Origin: Mesoflavibacter sp.
Lineage (GTDB): Bacteria > Pseudomonadota > Alphaproteobacteria > UBA8366 > Aestuariispiraceae
Direction: 5' to 3'
Length of the DNA stretch: 64,000 nucleotides
NCBI GenBank assembly: GCA_017792345.1
Contig: CP051228.1
Span: 2,944,148-3,008,147 of the forward strand
Shown piece by piece: positions 52,749 through 61,808 of the stretch. The first letter of the stretch is position 1. Every line of letters starts with the position of its first letter. A program made the position numbers and the translations under genes. The notes below the pieces were generated by a model, which saw only the letters and a list, made by a program, of their open reading frames with translations, searched no databases and was not told where the DNA came from.

Positions 52749-54107
52749 TCAGGTCAGTCCGGAGGCTGTAAGGGCTGCATTCTGGCGCTCCGTGAGTCGC
52801 TGGGTATCGAAATCGTCGATCAGCGCGTGGAATTGGCGATGCCAGTTCACCTCGGCCTTCAGATGCATGAAAACGGAACCCAGGCCGATCGCCGCACGGT
52901 CGACCAGGACGAACTCCCTCGGCGGCTGAACGCCACCCAGCTTCGCCAGTTCCTTCTGCACCTGACCGGCGATTTTCGCGCCGAACTGGCCGCTATCGGT
53001 CTCCTGAATGCGTTGCACCTTGTCGTCCATCAGCGGGCGGTACAGGAACCGGGCCCAGACGTTGAGGATCTCCAGCAGTTCCTTGGAGATGTTCTCGAAT
53101 CCCCAGCTTTCGTACGCGTACACAGCCAGGTCCATATCGTCGTCCCGCAACGCGCGATACAGATCGATCACTCCCTGAACGAAGCTGGGCGGGAAAACCC
53201 GGATACAGCCGAAATCCAGCAGGTTGATGGAGGCCTGGTCTTCGCGAACCGTGTAATTGCCCAGATGCGGATCGCCGTGGATGACCCCGTATTCATAGAA
53301 AGGGACATACCAGGCCCGGAACATCGCCAGGGCCAACTCGTTCCGCACTTCCAGCGGCGAATCCCGGAAATCCATCAGCGGCCTGCCGTCCAGCCATGTC
53401 ATGGTCAGCAGGCGCTTGGTCGACAGCGCAGAGACGGCTTCCGGGACATGGACCTTCTGCTCCTGCGCCAGCATGTCGGCATAAAGCCGCATTGCCTTCG
53501 CCTCGCGTTCGTAATCCAGTTCCTCGCGCAGACGCTCGGACAGTTCCTCATAGATGCGCTTGGTCGAGATCGCCTTGTCGTAGCGTTCGTAGATCGAGAA
53601 AATCAGTTTGAGCTGCCGCAAATCGGCATCGATGGCAGAGGCCATATCCGGATACTGCAGCTTGCAGGCCAGCCGCGTGCCGTCTTCCGACCGCGCGCGA
53701 TGAACCTGTCCCAGGGAGGCGGCATGGGCGGCCTCCTTCTCGAACTCGCCAAACCGCTTGGTCCATCCCGGCCCCAGTTCCGAACTCATCCTGCGCCGGA
53801 CGAAGGGCCAGCCCATGGGCGGCGCGTTCGACTGAAGTTGCCGCAATTCCTCGGCATATTCCGCCGGCAGGGCATCGGGGATGGTCGCGAGAATCTGGGC
53901 GACCTTCATCAGCGGGCCTTTCAGGCCGCCGATCGCGGCCTTCAACTGACCGGCATGCTGATCCTTGTCCAGCTTGACGCCCAGATAACGCGCGCCCGCC
54001 AATCGCGCACCCAGCCCCGCCATTGCGCCGCCGACTTGGGCGACGCGCCGGACCTGGCCGGAGAAGCTGGCATCGTCATTGTACCATTCGGAGGTGTCGT
54101 CGGTCAT
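52749..54107 (-). CDS. ABC1/AarF (UbiB-like) atypical kinase family protein
   Basis: The 452-residue protein kinase-like member of the ABC1 family has the characteristic N-terminal extension with a PLMKVAQ motif at residues 66-71 (the family's KxGQ, here with Ala for Gly), an Ala-rich nucleotide loop near AHAASLGQVHRA, the catalytic HGDPHLGNY loop near residue 277 and LLDFGCIRVF (DFG). Relatives act on ubiquinone synthesis or as atypical ATPases. There is no ubi gene nearby. ATG 54107 was chosen over an in-frame start 12 bp upstream. Confidence 0.83.
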   Translation of the reverse strand: MTDDTSEWYNDDASFSGQVRRVAQVGGAMAGLGARLAGARYLGVKLDKDQHAGQLKAAIGGLKGPLMKVAQILATIPDALPAEYAEELRQLQSNAPPMGWPFVRRRMSSELGPGWTKRFGEFEKEAAHAASLGQVHRARSEDGTRLACKLQYPDMASAIDADLRQLKLIFSIYERYDKAISTKRIYEELSERLREELDYEREAKAMRLYADMLAQEQKVHVPEAVSALSTKRLLTMTWLDGRPLMDFRDSPLEVRNELALAMFRAWYVPFYEYGVIHGDPHLGNYTVREDQASINLLDFGCIRVFPPSFVQGVIDLYRALRDDDMDLAVYAYESWGFENISKELLEILNVWARFLYRPLMDDKVQRIQETDSGQFGAKIAGQVQKELAKLGGVQPPREFVLVDRAAIGLGSVFMHLKAEVNWHRQFHALIDDFDTQRLTERQNAALTASGLT

Positions 54108-54164
54108 ATCGCCCCTCAATTCGCGCCAGTCGCCGGCGCGGACCGGATGGAGGCCGGCGCCAAG

Positions 54165-54980
54165 TCAGATATCGTGCCCGCGCATCCACTGGGCAAGGGT
54201 GTCGGCGGTCGTTTGCCAGGAGTCGTCCAACATCATCCCGTGGCCGGTCCGGTCCAGGATTGCCGCTTCCACACCCAACTGCCGGGCGGTGGACCGGACG
54301 AAGGCCGGTGGGATAAGCCCGTCCTCACGTGCGCCCAGTACGCAGATAGGAATACGTCCCTTGAGGCGAGTCGGATCGACCCGGACCGTGCCATGCATTT
54401 CGGCGACCGCACGGGAGGATTCTCCGCCCATCCGGGGCATGTACTGTTCCGCCTTGCCGGGCGAGACCCGGTCGGAAAACAGGGCTTGGCGCAGTCCGTT
54501 CAGGCCGACTGCACTTTGCGCCCCGGCCTGGGCCATGCCCAGTTCGAACATCAACATCGGATTCCAGGCTGCCAGGCTCATCGACGGACCGATCAGCCCG
54601 CCCGGCGGCACGGAGGCCAGCAGGGCCAGTCCGGCGACGGGGCGCGATTCGGCATATTTCATCGCGACGAACCCACCCATGGAATGGCCGACCAGAAGCG
54701 GCGGGGTGTCCAGATCGCGGGCCAGCGAGGCCATGTCAGCGACATAGTCCTGGATGCCGAAACTGTCGAGGCTGCGCTGGCCGTCGCTGCCGCCATGCCC
54801 GCGGAAGGATGGCGCATAGCAGCGGTATCCCAAGGTCGCGAAATAGGGCAGGAACCGTTCCGCCCAGCACCAGGCACCCGCAAAGGCGCCGTGCAGAAAG
54901 ACGACGGGCGTCTCACGGGGCGTGACGCCTTCGGGCGGCCGGACCGCCAGGATTTCAAGGTTCAAGGTATCGCTGGTCAA
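54165..54980 (-). CDS. Alpha/beta hydrolase
   Basis: The 271-residue serine hydrolase has the oxyanion-region VVFLHGAFAGAWCW near residue 27, the nucleophile elbow VGHSMGGF (Ser100), an acid in GAREDGLIP near 217 and the His in DRTGHGMMLDDSW near 243. The substrate is unresolved (esterase or lactonase). It is divergent from the sulfatase. Confidence 0.82.
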   Translation of the reverse strand: MTSDTLNLEILAVRPPEGVTPRETPVVFLHGAFAGAWCWAERFLPYFATLGYRCYAPSFRGHGGSDGQRSLDSFGIQDYVADMASLARDLDTPPLLVGHSMGGFVAMKYAESRPVAGLALLASVPPGGLIGPSMSLAAWNPMLMFELGMAQAGAQSAVGLNGLRQALFSDRVSPGKAEQYMPRMGGESSRAVAEMHGTVRVDPTRLKGRIPICVLGAREDGLIPPAFVRSTARQLGVEAAILDRTGHGMMLDDSWQTTADTLAQWMRGHDI

Positions 54981-55084
54981 AAATGGAATCCTTTCGGGTA
55001 GGATCGGGACGCTAGACCGACTCGGCCGGTCGGCAAAGACCGCGGGGCCCGTCCGGTTCCGCTTGGACAGAGGGACAGATCGGC

Positions 55085-56524
55085 ATGGCGGCCCGCAATT
55101 TCCTGGTGATCATGATGGACGAGCTGAGCCGCGACGGCGTCGGCTGTTACGGCGGAACGGCCCTGACCCCGCATATCGACGCGTTGGCGGCGCGCGGCAC
55201 CCGCTTCGCCAAGGCCTATACGCCGTCGCCGATCTGCGTCCCGGCGCGCGCCGCGTTTCATACCGGTCTCTATGTCCATCAGAACCGGTGCTGGACCAAT
55301 GCCCAACCCTATCATGGGCAGATCGACGGCTGGCCGCATCACCTGCGCCGCGCGGGGTATGAAACGGTTTCGATCGGAAAGCTTCATTACCGATCGGCCC
55401 AGGACGATAACGGGTTCGACCGCGAAATCGTCCCCTTGCATTGCGTCGGTGGGGAAGGATGGGTCATGGGCTTGCTGCGGCGTCAGGATCATACCTGCTA
55501 TGACGCGTCGGGATTCGCAGCCGATATCGGGCCGGGCGATGATCCGTATACCGACTACGACCGGACCGTGCGCGACCGCACCTTGGCCTGGCTGCGCGAC
55601 GAGTCCCGCAGCGCGGCGGACAGTCCGTGGTCGCTGTTCGTATCCTTCGTCCGGCCGCATTATCCGCTGACCTGTCCACCGGAATTCCTGGACCTCTACG
55701 ATCCGGACCGTCTGCCGCCGATCCGCCATGCCGGTGCGCGCGCCGAGTACCGCCATCCGGTCCTGAACGCGATGCGGCAATATTGCGATTACGACGATCA
55801 TTTTCCCGACGATCATGCCCGCGCCGTCGCAAGGGCCAGTTACTTTGGCCTGTGCAGTTTCGTCGATGCATTGGTCGGCGACGTCCTCAGGGCGCTGGAA
55901 GCGGCCGGCAGGCTGGAGGATACGGCGATCGTCCTGACCGCCGATCATGGCGAAATGAACGGCCATCACGGCTTCTGGACCAAGATGGTGATGTATGAGG
56001 ACGCGATCGGCGTTCCCCTGATCCTGGCAGGACCGGGCGCGCCGAGGGGGATTTGCGAGAGCCAGGCCTCGCTGATCGATATTCTGCCCACCGCCTTGGA
56101 CGCCGCGCAGATGGAGGGCGGGGCGGCCTATCCGGGGACATCCCTGTTCGGCCTGGCGAATGCGCCCGACGACCCGGACCGGGCGGTTTTGAGCGAGTAT
56201 CACGACGGCGGGTCGATCACCGGATTCCTAGCGTTGCGCTGCGGGCGATGGAAATACGTGGCCTATCCGGGCTTCGCGCCGCAATTGTTCGATTTGGCGT
56301 CCGATCCGGACGAAGCCGTGGATCTTGGCTTGTCGGCGGACCATCAAGAGGTGCGCGACCGGATGCTGGCGCGCATGACGGCGCAGTTCGGCGACCCGGA
56401 CGCGATCAACGACCGGGCCTTTGCCGATCAGGCGGCGCGGATCGAAGAATTGGGCGGGGTCGCGGCGATCCGCGCCCGCACCAATTACGATCACACGCCG
56501 ATTTCCTATCCCGACGAGGACTGA
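55085..56524 (+). CDS. Sulfatase family hydrolase
   Basis: The 479-residue type I sulfatase starts NFLVIMMDELSRDGVGCYGG (metal site). It has Cys51 in the C-x-P-x-R motif SPICVPARAAFHTGLY, the residue converted to formylglycine. The YETVSIGKLHY segment and the later metal motif ADHGEMNGHHGFWTKMVMYE are intact, so it should be active if a formylglycine-generating enzyme is present elsewhere. Cytoplasmic, as there is no signal peptide; choline-sulfatase-like or phosphonate-ester substrates are possible. Confidence 0.86.
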   Translation: MAARNFLVIMMDELSRDGVGCYGGTALTPHIDALAARGTRFAKAYTPSPICVPARAAFHTGLYVHQNRCWTNAQPYHGQIDGWPHHLRRAGYETVSIGKLHYRSAQDDNGFDREIVPLHCVGGEGWVMGLLRRQDHTCYDASGFAADIGPGDDPYTDYDRTVRDRTLAWLRDESRSAADSPWSLFVSFVRPHYPLTCPPEFLDLYDPDRLPPIRHAGARAEYRHPVLNAMRQYCDYDDHFPDDHARAVARASYFGLCSFVDALVGDVLRALEAAGRLEDTAIVLTADHGEMNGHHGFWTKMVMYEDAIGVPLILAGPGAPRGICESQASLIDILPTALDAAQMEGGAAYPGTSLFGLANAPDDPDRAVLSEYHDGGSITGFLALRCGRWKYVAYPGFAPQLFDLASDPDEAVDLGLSADHQEVRDRMLARMTAQFGDPDAINDRAFADQAARIEELGGVAAIRARTNYDHTPISYPDED

Positions 56525-56530
56525 TCCCCT

Positions 56531-57151
56531 TTAGGGCAGCGGGCAGGCCTTGAACGCGGGCAGGGCTTCGCAGCGCGCCGTGAAGGCGGCGAGATTCGGT
56601 GCGATCTTGTCGGCTTCCAGCTTCGGGCGGACAGTGTGGGCAAAGCTATGGGCGACGGCGGCGGAGATGTCGGCGTGGCTGATGGTCGCCGTTCCGGCCA
56701 GCCAGCCTTCCCCGGCGGACTTGGCGATTCCGTCCAGATGTTTCAGCCCGGCGACGACTTGGGCGTCGTTATGGGCCTCCCACGGCTCGTGCACTTTCTC
56801 TTCCGGATGGAACCGCCGTTCATAGAAAGCCCATTGTGCTTTTTCCATGATCCCGACGCCGTAGGCCGCGATCTGGAATACGTCCCGGCGCGCTTCCCCC
56901 TCTGCCGGCGCCAGGGCCCGGTCCGGCCCGGCCAAGCGGTCGATTTCGTCCAGGATGGCCCAGCTTTCCACCAGCGCGCTGCCGTCATCCATCACCAGAG
57001 TCGGGACCCGCGCCAGCGGGTTGTGCGCCCGGACCGGCTCCGGCGTTTCGAAAATGCGCAGGCCGTCATGGTCGAACGGCATGTCCAGCAAGGTCAGCGC
57101 GATGGCGACGCGGCGCGTATAGGGGGACAGATAGACGCCATAGAGTTTCAT
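56531..57151 (-). CDS. Glutathione S-transferase family protein
   Basis: The 206-residue GST begins KLYGVYLSPYTRRVAIALTLL (GSH site, Ser/Tyr) and has NPLARVPTLVMDDGSALVESWAILDEIDRLAG, the cis-Pro and ESWAI elements. The C-terminal domain keeps GTATISHADISAAVA. It is 3 bp downstream of the acyl-CoA synthetase stop, so both are in one operon. Confidence 0.85.
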   Translation of the reverse strand: MKLYGVYLSPYTRRVAIALTLLDMPFDHDGLRIFETPEPVRAHNPLARVPTLVMDDGSALVESWAILDEIDRLAGPDRALAPAEGEARRDVFQIAAYGVGIMEKAQWAFYERRFHPEEKVHEPWEAHNDAQVVAGLKHLDGIAKSAGEGWLAGTATISHADISAAVAHSFAHTVRPKLEADKIAPNLAAFTARCEALPAFKACPLP

Positions 57152-57154
57152 GCT

Positions 57155-58969
57155 TCAGCCCTTTCCATAGAGCGCGTTGAGACGGTCGGCATATTGGTCG
57201 CGGATGACGTGACGGCGGATCTTCATCGACGGTGTCAGCATGTTGTTTTCGACACTGAATGCTTCGTCTGCCAGGGCGAATTTTCGAACCTTCTCGATCG
57301 GGTTCAGATCCTTGTTGGCCAGATCGACGGCGGCGCGGATCGCTTTGCGCAGATCGTCGTCCTCCATCAAGTCGGACCAGCCCGTGCCCTTTTTCCCCTT
57401 GGCCGTCCGCCATTCCCGCACCCAGTCCGCATCCGGGACGATCAAGGCGACCAGATGGGATTGCTTGTCGCCATAGACCATCACCTGGGCAATTTCCTGC
57501 TGCAGGCTCAAGATCCCCTCAACCCGTTGCGGCGAGATATTGTCGCCGCCCGAATTGACGATGATGTCCTTCTTGCGGTCGGTAATCCGGATCCGGCCCA
57601 GATCGTCCATCTCGCCGATGTCGCCGGTATGCAGCCAGCCGTCCTTGATGGTCTCCGCCGTCCGGTCCGGCTGGTTCCAATAGCCCAGCATGACCAGTTC
57701 GCCGCGCACCAGAATCTCGCCGTCCTCCGCGATCTTCACGTCGACATCCTTCAAGGCCGGGCCGACGGTCCTCAAATCGTTGATTTCGACCCGGTTGACG
57801 GAAACAACCGGCGCCGCCTCGGTCTGGCCGTAGCCCTGAAGAACCCGCAGGCCCAAAGAGACGAAGAACAGGCCGACGTCGTAGTTCAAGGGGCCGCCGC
57901 CGGAAACGAAGGCCTTCAACCGTCCACCGAACCGCGCCTTCACCTTGCGGCGGACCAGGAGGTCCAGGAAGAAGTCCTGCACCTTTTCGATCAGGGTCAG
58001 CGAGGCGGGATCCTCATATCGTTTCGACCCCAGTTCGATTGCCTTCAAAAGCAGTTTTTCTTTCGTGCCGCCGACCTTCTCCGCGCCGCGCAGAATTTTG
58101 CCGCGCATCGTCTCGTACAGCCGCGGCACGGCGGTCATGATTGTCGGCTGGGTTTCGATGATGTTCTGGGCCAGCTTGTCCAGGCCTTCGGCGTAATAGA
58201 CCTGCGCACCGATGGAGATCGGGACGAACTGGCCGACCGTGTGCTCGTAAGAATGGCTGAGCGGCAGGAAAGACAGGAAGACTTCAGTCCCGTCGTCGAG
58301 GCCAGGCAGGGTGCGCAGGAAATCGTCCGCGCCCATCACGTTGCACAACATGTTGCCGTGGCTCAGCATCACGCCGGTCGGTACCCCGCCGGTGCCGGAC
58401 GTGTAGATGATCGCCGCCATGGAATCGCGTTTCAGGCCGCGCGCCTGTTCGGCGGCCGCCTCGACCGTGGCGGCCTCCTGATCCTTGCCCATGCCCAGAA
58501 GGTCTTCCCAGCCATAGATCCGCATGCCCTGGGGCACCGGGCCGGGCCATTCCATGACGACGACCGTTTCGACACCGACACGGGTCGCGGCCTCCATCAG
58601 CGGCTTGGCCAGTTGCGCCGTCGAACAGACCGCCAGTTTGGCGCCGGAATCGCGCATGACATGGATGTGATTCTCGACCGTGTTGGTCGTGTAGGCGGGG
58701 ACCGCGACCGCGCCGATGGCCATGATCGCCAAGTCGGTGATCATCCATTCCGGGCGGTTTTCGGCGACCAGCATGACGCAGTCGCCCGGCTTCACGCCGA
58801 CCTGTTTCAGGCCGTGGGCCAGTTTTGCTACCCTTGCGGCGGTCTGTGCCCAACTGGTCGGCCGCCACCGGCCGTCCGATTTGGCCCATAGGAACGGCGT
58901 GTCGCCCCAGCGCGCGGCCTGGTTGAAAAACAGGGTGGGTAGGTTCGGAATTGACGCGTAATCCAGCAT
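57155..58969 (-). CDS. Long-chain acyl-CoA synthetase (AMP-binding)
   Basis: The 604-residue fatty-acid-CoA ligase has MAAIIYTSGTGGVPTGVMLSHGN near residue 180, a conserved SFLPLSHSYEH, the LQGYGQTEAAPVVSVN adenylate motif, WLHTGDIGEMDDLGRIRITDRKKDIIVNSGGDNISPQRVE, and the catalytic-lysine region near TPSMKIRRHVI at the end. Probable role is activation of exogenous or long-chain fatty acids at the membrane. ATG 58969 starts a normal N-terminus; the longer frame is implausible. Divergent from pepF. Confidence 0.87.
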   Translation of the reverse strand: MLDYASIPNLPTLFFNQAARWGDTPFLWAKSDGRWRPTSWAQTAARVAKLAHGLKQVGVKPGDCVMLVAENRPEWMITDLAIMAIGAVAVPAYTTNTVENHIHVMRDSGAKLAVCSTAQLAKPLMEAATRVGVETVVVMEWPGPVPQGMRIYGWEDLLGMGKDQEAATVEAAAEQARGLKRDSMAAIIYTSGTGGVPTGVMLSHGNMLCNVMGADDFLRTLPGLDDGTEVFLSFLPLSHSYEHTVGQFVPISIGAQVYYAEGLDKLAQNIIETQPTIMTAVPRLYETMRGKILRGAEKVGGTKEKLLLKAIELGSKRYEDPASLTLIEKVQDFFLDLLVRRKVKARFGGRLKAFVSGGGPLNYDVGLFFVSLGLRVLQGYGQTEAAPVVSVNRVEINDLRTVGPALKDVDVKIAEDGEILVRGELVMLGYWNQPDRTAETIKDGWLHTGDIGEMDDLGRIRITDRKKDIIVNSGGDNISPQRVEGILSLQQEIAQVMVYGDKQSHLVALIVPDADWVREWRTAKGKKGTGWSDLMEDDDLRKAIRAAVDLANKDLNPIEKVRKFALADEAFSVENNMLTPSMKIRRHVIRDQYADRLNALYGKG

Positions 58970-59090
58970 CGCCCTCGACTCGTGTGTTTGGAAGTTTCCT
59001 CGACATGTCCGGTCATCGGCATTGTTCCCATGCCTTGTTCCCGTCCCCAAACAAACATAGATACGGATGTGAAAGAAGGAGACAAGCACG

Positions 59091-60872
59091 ATGCCCGATA
59101 CGCATGCCGCCCCCGATCTTCCCGTTTGGGACCTGACCGACCTCTATCCGGCCCCGGATTCGCCGGAACTGAAACGGGATATCGGCGATGCGCTGACGCA
59201 GGCGCGGGCGTTCGAGGACCGATTTAAGGGCAAGGTCAGCGACCTCGACGGGGAGGCTCTGGCCGGGGCGATTTCCGATTATGAAGCGATCGACGAAACC
59301 CTGTCGCGGGTTCTGTCCTATTCGCAACTGCTGCATGCCGGTGACGTGACCGATCCCAAGATCGGCCAGTTCTATCAAACGATGCGCGAGAAGGCGACGG
59401 AGGCCAACGGCCATTTGCTGTTCTTCACGCTGGAATTGAACAAGGTCTCGGACGAGGCGCTGGAGGCCAAGCTGACGGAAAGCGCCGCGCTCAGCCGCTA
59501 CCGCCCGTGGCTGGACGCGCTGCGCCTGTTCCGGCCGCATCAGCTTTCCGACGAGGTCGAACGCCTGTTGCTGGACAAGAGCGTCGCGGGCAGCGGCGCC
59601 TGGGTCCGCCTGTTCGACGAGACCTCGGCCAGTTTGCGTTTTTCGTTCCGCGACGAAACGCTGACCCAGACCGAAATCCTGCACAAGATGCAGGACCGCG
59701 ACGCGACCGTCCGCAAGGAAGCGAGCCAGGCGCTGGGTGCGGTTCTGGGAGAGAACATCTCCACCTTCGCGCTGATCACCAACACGCTGGCGAAGGACAA
59801 GGAAGTCGAAGACAAATGGCGCGGTTTCGCGCGGCCGATTTCGTCCCGCAATCTGGCGAACCAGGTCGAGGACGAAGTGGTCGACGCGCTGATCCAGGCC
59901 GTTCGAGACATGTATCCGCGCCTGTCCCACCGCTATTACCGGCTGAAGGCCAAGTGGATGGGGCGCGACACGCTGGATTACTGGGACCGCCTGGCGCCGC
60001 CGCCGGCCGATGACGACCGGACCTTCACCTGGGACGATGCGCAATCGATCGTGATGGACGCCTATTCGACTTTCTCGCCCGATATGGCGGCGGTCGGAAA
60101 GCGCTTCTTCGACAATGCCTGGATCGACGTGCCGCCGCGCCCGGGCAAGGCGGGCGGCGCCTTTGCCCATCCGACGGTACCGTCGGCGCATCCCTATCTG
60201 CTGCTGAACTTCCAGGGCAAGGCGCGGGATATCATGACGCTGGCCCATGAATTGGGCCATGGCGTGCACCAGGTTCTGGCCGGGAAACAGGGCCATCTGA
60301 TGGCCGATACTCCGCTGACCCTGGCGGAAACGGCGTCGGTCTTCGGTGAAATGCTGACCTTCAAGAGCATGCTGGCCGCGACCAAGGACCCGATCGCGCG
60401 GCGCGCGGTACTGGCATCGAAGATCGAGGACATGATCAACACCGTCGTGCGTCAGATCGCCTTCTGCGAATTCGAACGTCTGGTGCATGACGAACGGCGC
60501 AATGGCGAGCTGACGCCGGACCGGATCGGCGAATTGTGGATGCAGGTCAGCGAGGAAAGCCTGGGCGACGTCTTCCGCTTTGACGAGAACTACCGGAACT
60601 ACTGGGCCTATATCCCGCACTTCATTCATTCGGCCTTCTATGTCTACGCCTATGCCTTTGGCGACTGCCTGGTGAATGCGCTCTACGCTAAATACGAGGC
60701 GGAGCCGGAAGGCTTCCAGGCGAAGTACATGGAGATGCTGTCCGCCGGCGGAACACTTCGGCACAAGGACCTGCTGGCGCCCTTCGGGCTCGACGCGACC
60801 GACCCGGATTTCTGGAAGCTGGGCCTCGGCGTTCTGGAAGGCTTCATCGACGAACTGGAAGCGACCTTCTAA
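59091..60872 (+). CDS. pepF: Oligoendopeptidase F (M3 family)
   Basis: The 593-residue zinc endopeptidase of family M3B has the active-site HELGH motif in TLAHELGHGVHQVLAG near residue 386 and a downstream glutamate in TLAETASVFGEML. It also has the C-terminal SAFYVYAYAFGDCLVNALYAKY substrate-tyrosine region. The N-terminal helical domain (LPVWDLTDLYPAPDSPELKRD) is typical. It cleaves short peptides in the cytoplasm. It has an AAGGAG ribosome site before ATG 59091. Confidence 0.9.
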   Translation: MPDTHAAPDLPVWDLTDLYPAPDSPELKRDIGDALTQARAFEDRFKGKVSDLDGEALAGAISDYEAIDETLSRVLSYSQLLHAGDVTDPKIGQFYQTMREKATEANGHLLFFTLELNKVSDEALEAKLTESAALSRYRPWLDALRLFRPHQLSDEVERLLLDKSVAGSGAWVRLFDETSASLRFSFRDETLTQTEILHKMQDRDATVRKEASQALGAVLGENISTFALITNTLAKDKEVEDKWRGFARPISSRNLANQVEDEVVDALIQAVRDMYPRLSHRYYRLKAKWMGRDTLDYWDRLAPPPADDDRTFTWDDAQSIVMDAYSTFSPDMAAVGKRFFDNAWIDVPPRPGKAGGAFAHPTVPSAHPYLLLNFQGKARDIMTLAHELGHGVHQVLAGKQGHLMADTPLTLAETASVFGEMLTFKSMLAATKDPIARRAVLASKIEDMINTVVRQIAFCEFERLVHDERRNGELTPDRIGELWMQVSEESLGDVFRFDENYRNYWAYIPHFIHSAFYVYAYAFGDCLVNALYAKYEAEPEGFQAKYMEMLSAGGTLRHKDLLAPFGLDATDPDFWKLGLGVLEGFIDELEATF

Positions 60873-60884
60873 GCCCGTTTCTTC

Positions 60885-61700
60885 CTAAACCCCCCTCACC
60901 GGGGCATCCGACGGCTGACCGCGTCCGTAGAACCGGATGCGGTCTTCCGCGCTGTACTGATAGTCCGCTTGTTCCATGAAGCTGAGCACCGCCATGATGC
61001 GCGTGCCGCCCAGGACGGGGGCAACCCGGTGCACGGATTGCCGTCCCGCGAAGACGGTCAAAGTGCCGGGCTCCGCCTGCGACCGGCGGACCGTGTCGTC
61101 GCTTCCGCTGAGGACGCGCCGCACGCCGTCGTAATTGGGATCGTCGTCACTGCGCAGGTTGCGGCGATACTCGAAAGCACCGCCCTCTTTCGCCGCTTGC
61201 AGCAGGATCGTGACCGCAAATCCCGCGCGGTCGAAATGCCAGTCCAGGCCGTCACCCGGTCCATAGGACATGACGTTCAGGCAAGCCATCGGATCCGCCA
61301 TTCGGTAGAGGGCGGGCAATTGCATCACCCTGCGCAGGAAATCGCAGAGCGGGTCCCAGTCATAGACCGCGCGGATCGCGGTGCCGACCAACTGATCGCC
61401 GGTCAGGGAACTGTGTGAGGTGAAAAGCGTCGGTTCGGCCAGATCCGTCGGCAAGGTTTTGGAAGGGCTTGAGAAGTAGACGTTATGCGCCTTTCGATGA
61501 CGGTAGGAGACCGTATCGAAAGCGCTGAGAAGCTCCTTCGCTGCCTTATCCGCGTCGCCCTTTGCCATGAATTCCGGCAGCGAGAACGCGCCGTTGCGTG
61601 TCCAATCTTCCCGCTTGGCATCCACCAAATTTCGGTAACCCGCGCTGCCGGGGCGGTGCAACGGAAAGCGATCCAGGTCTAGGTCCAAATGGGGCCGCAT
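60885..61700 (-). CDS. 2-oxoglutarate/Fe(II) oxygenase (HalD/BesD-like, hydroxylase-type)
   Basis: The 271-residue double-stranded beta-helix oxygenase has the full facial triad: HFD with His155 and Asp157 in DWHFDRAGFAVTILLQ, and His224 in SVHRVAPVLGGTRIMAVLSF, where Arg234 would bind 2-oxoglutarate. The sequence style (NLRSDDDPNYDGVRRVL) reminds me of the HalD/BesD group that contains free-amino-acid halogenases; those have Gly in place of the Asp. With the Asp present, hydroxylation is expected. Divergent from the LysR gene. Confidence 0.75.
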   Translation of the reverse strand: MRPHLDLDLDRFPLHRPGSAGYRNLVDAKREDWTRNGAFSLPEFMAKGDADKAAKELLSAFDTVSYRHRKAHNVYFSSPSKTLPTDLAEPTLFTSHSSLTGDQLVGTAIRAVYDWDPLCDFLRRVMQLPALYRMADPMACLNVMSYGPGDGLDWHFDRAGFAVTILLQAAKEGGAFEYRRNLRSDDDPNYDGVRRVLSGSDDTVRRSQAEPGTLTVFAGRQSVHRVAPVLGGTRIMAVLSFMEQADYQYSAEDRIRFYGRGQPSDAPVRGV

Positions 61701-61808
61701 GGTGTCGATCCTTATCTGACAGGGTGGAAGACACAGTGAGAAAAGTGGAGCTTTCTGAAAATGCCCAAAATTGTTAGGTTGAGTTAATAAAATCTATGGG
61801 CGGGGAAC

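Noticed and set aside
52827-55001. 724-codon open frame opposite the ABC1 kinase and hydrolase
   Set aside because: Crosses two real genes; low-complexity composition typical of a shadow.
56636-58891. 751-codon open frame opposite the GST and acyl-CoA synthetase
   Set aside because: Crosses the boundary of two convincing minus-strand genes and shows no domain.
59013-60764. 583-codon open frame opposite pepF
   Set aside because: The plus strand has the HELGH zinc motif and a strong ribosome site.
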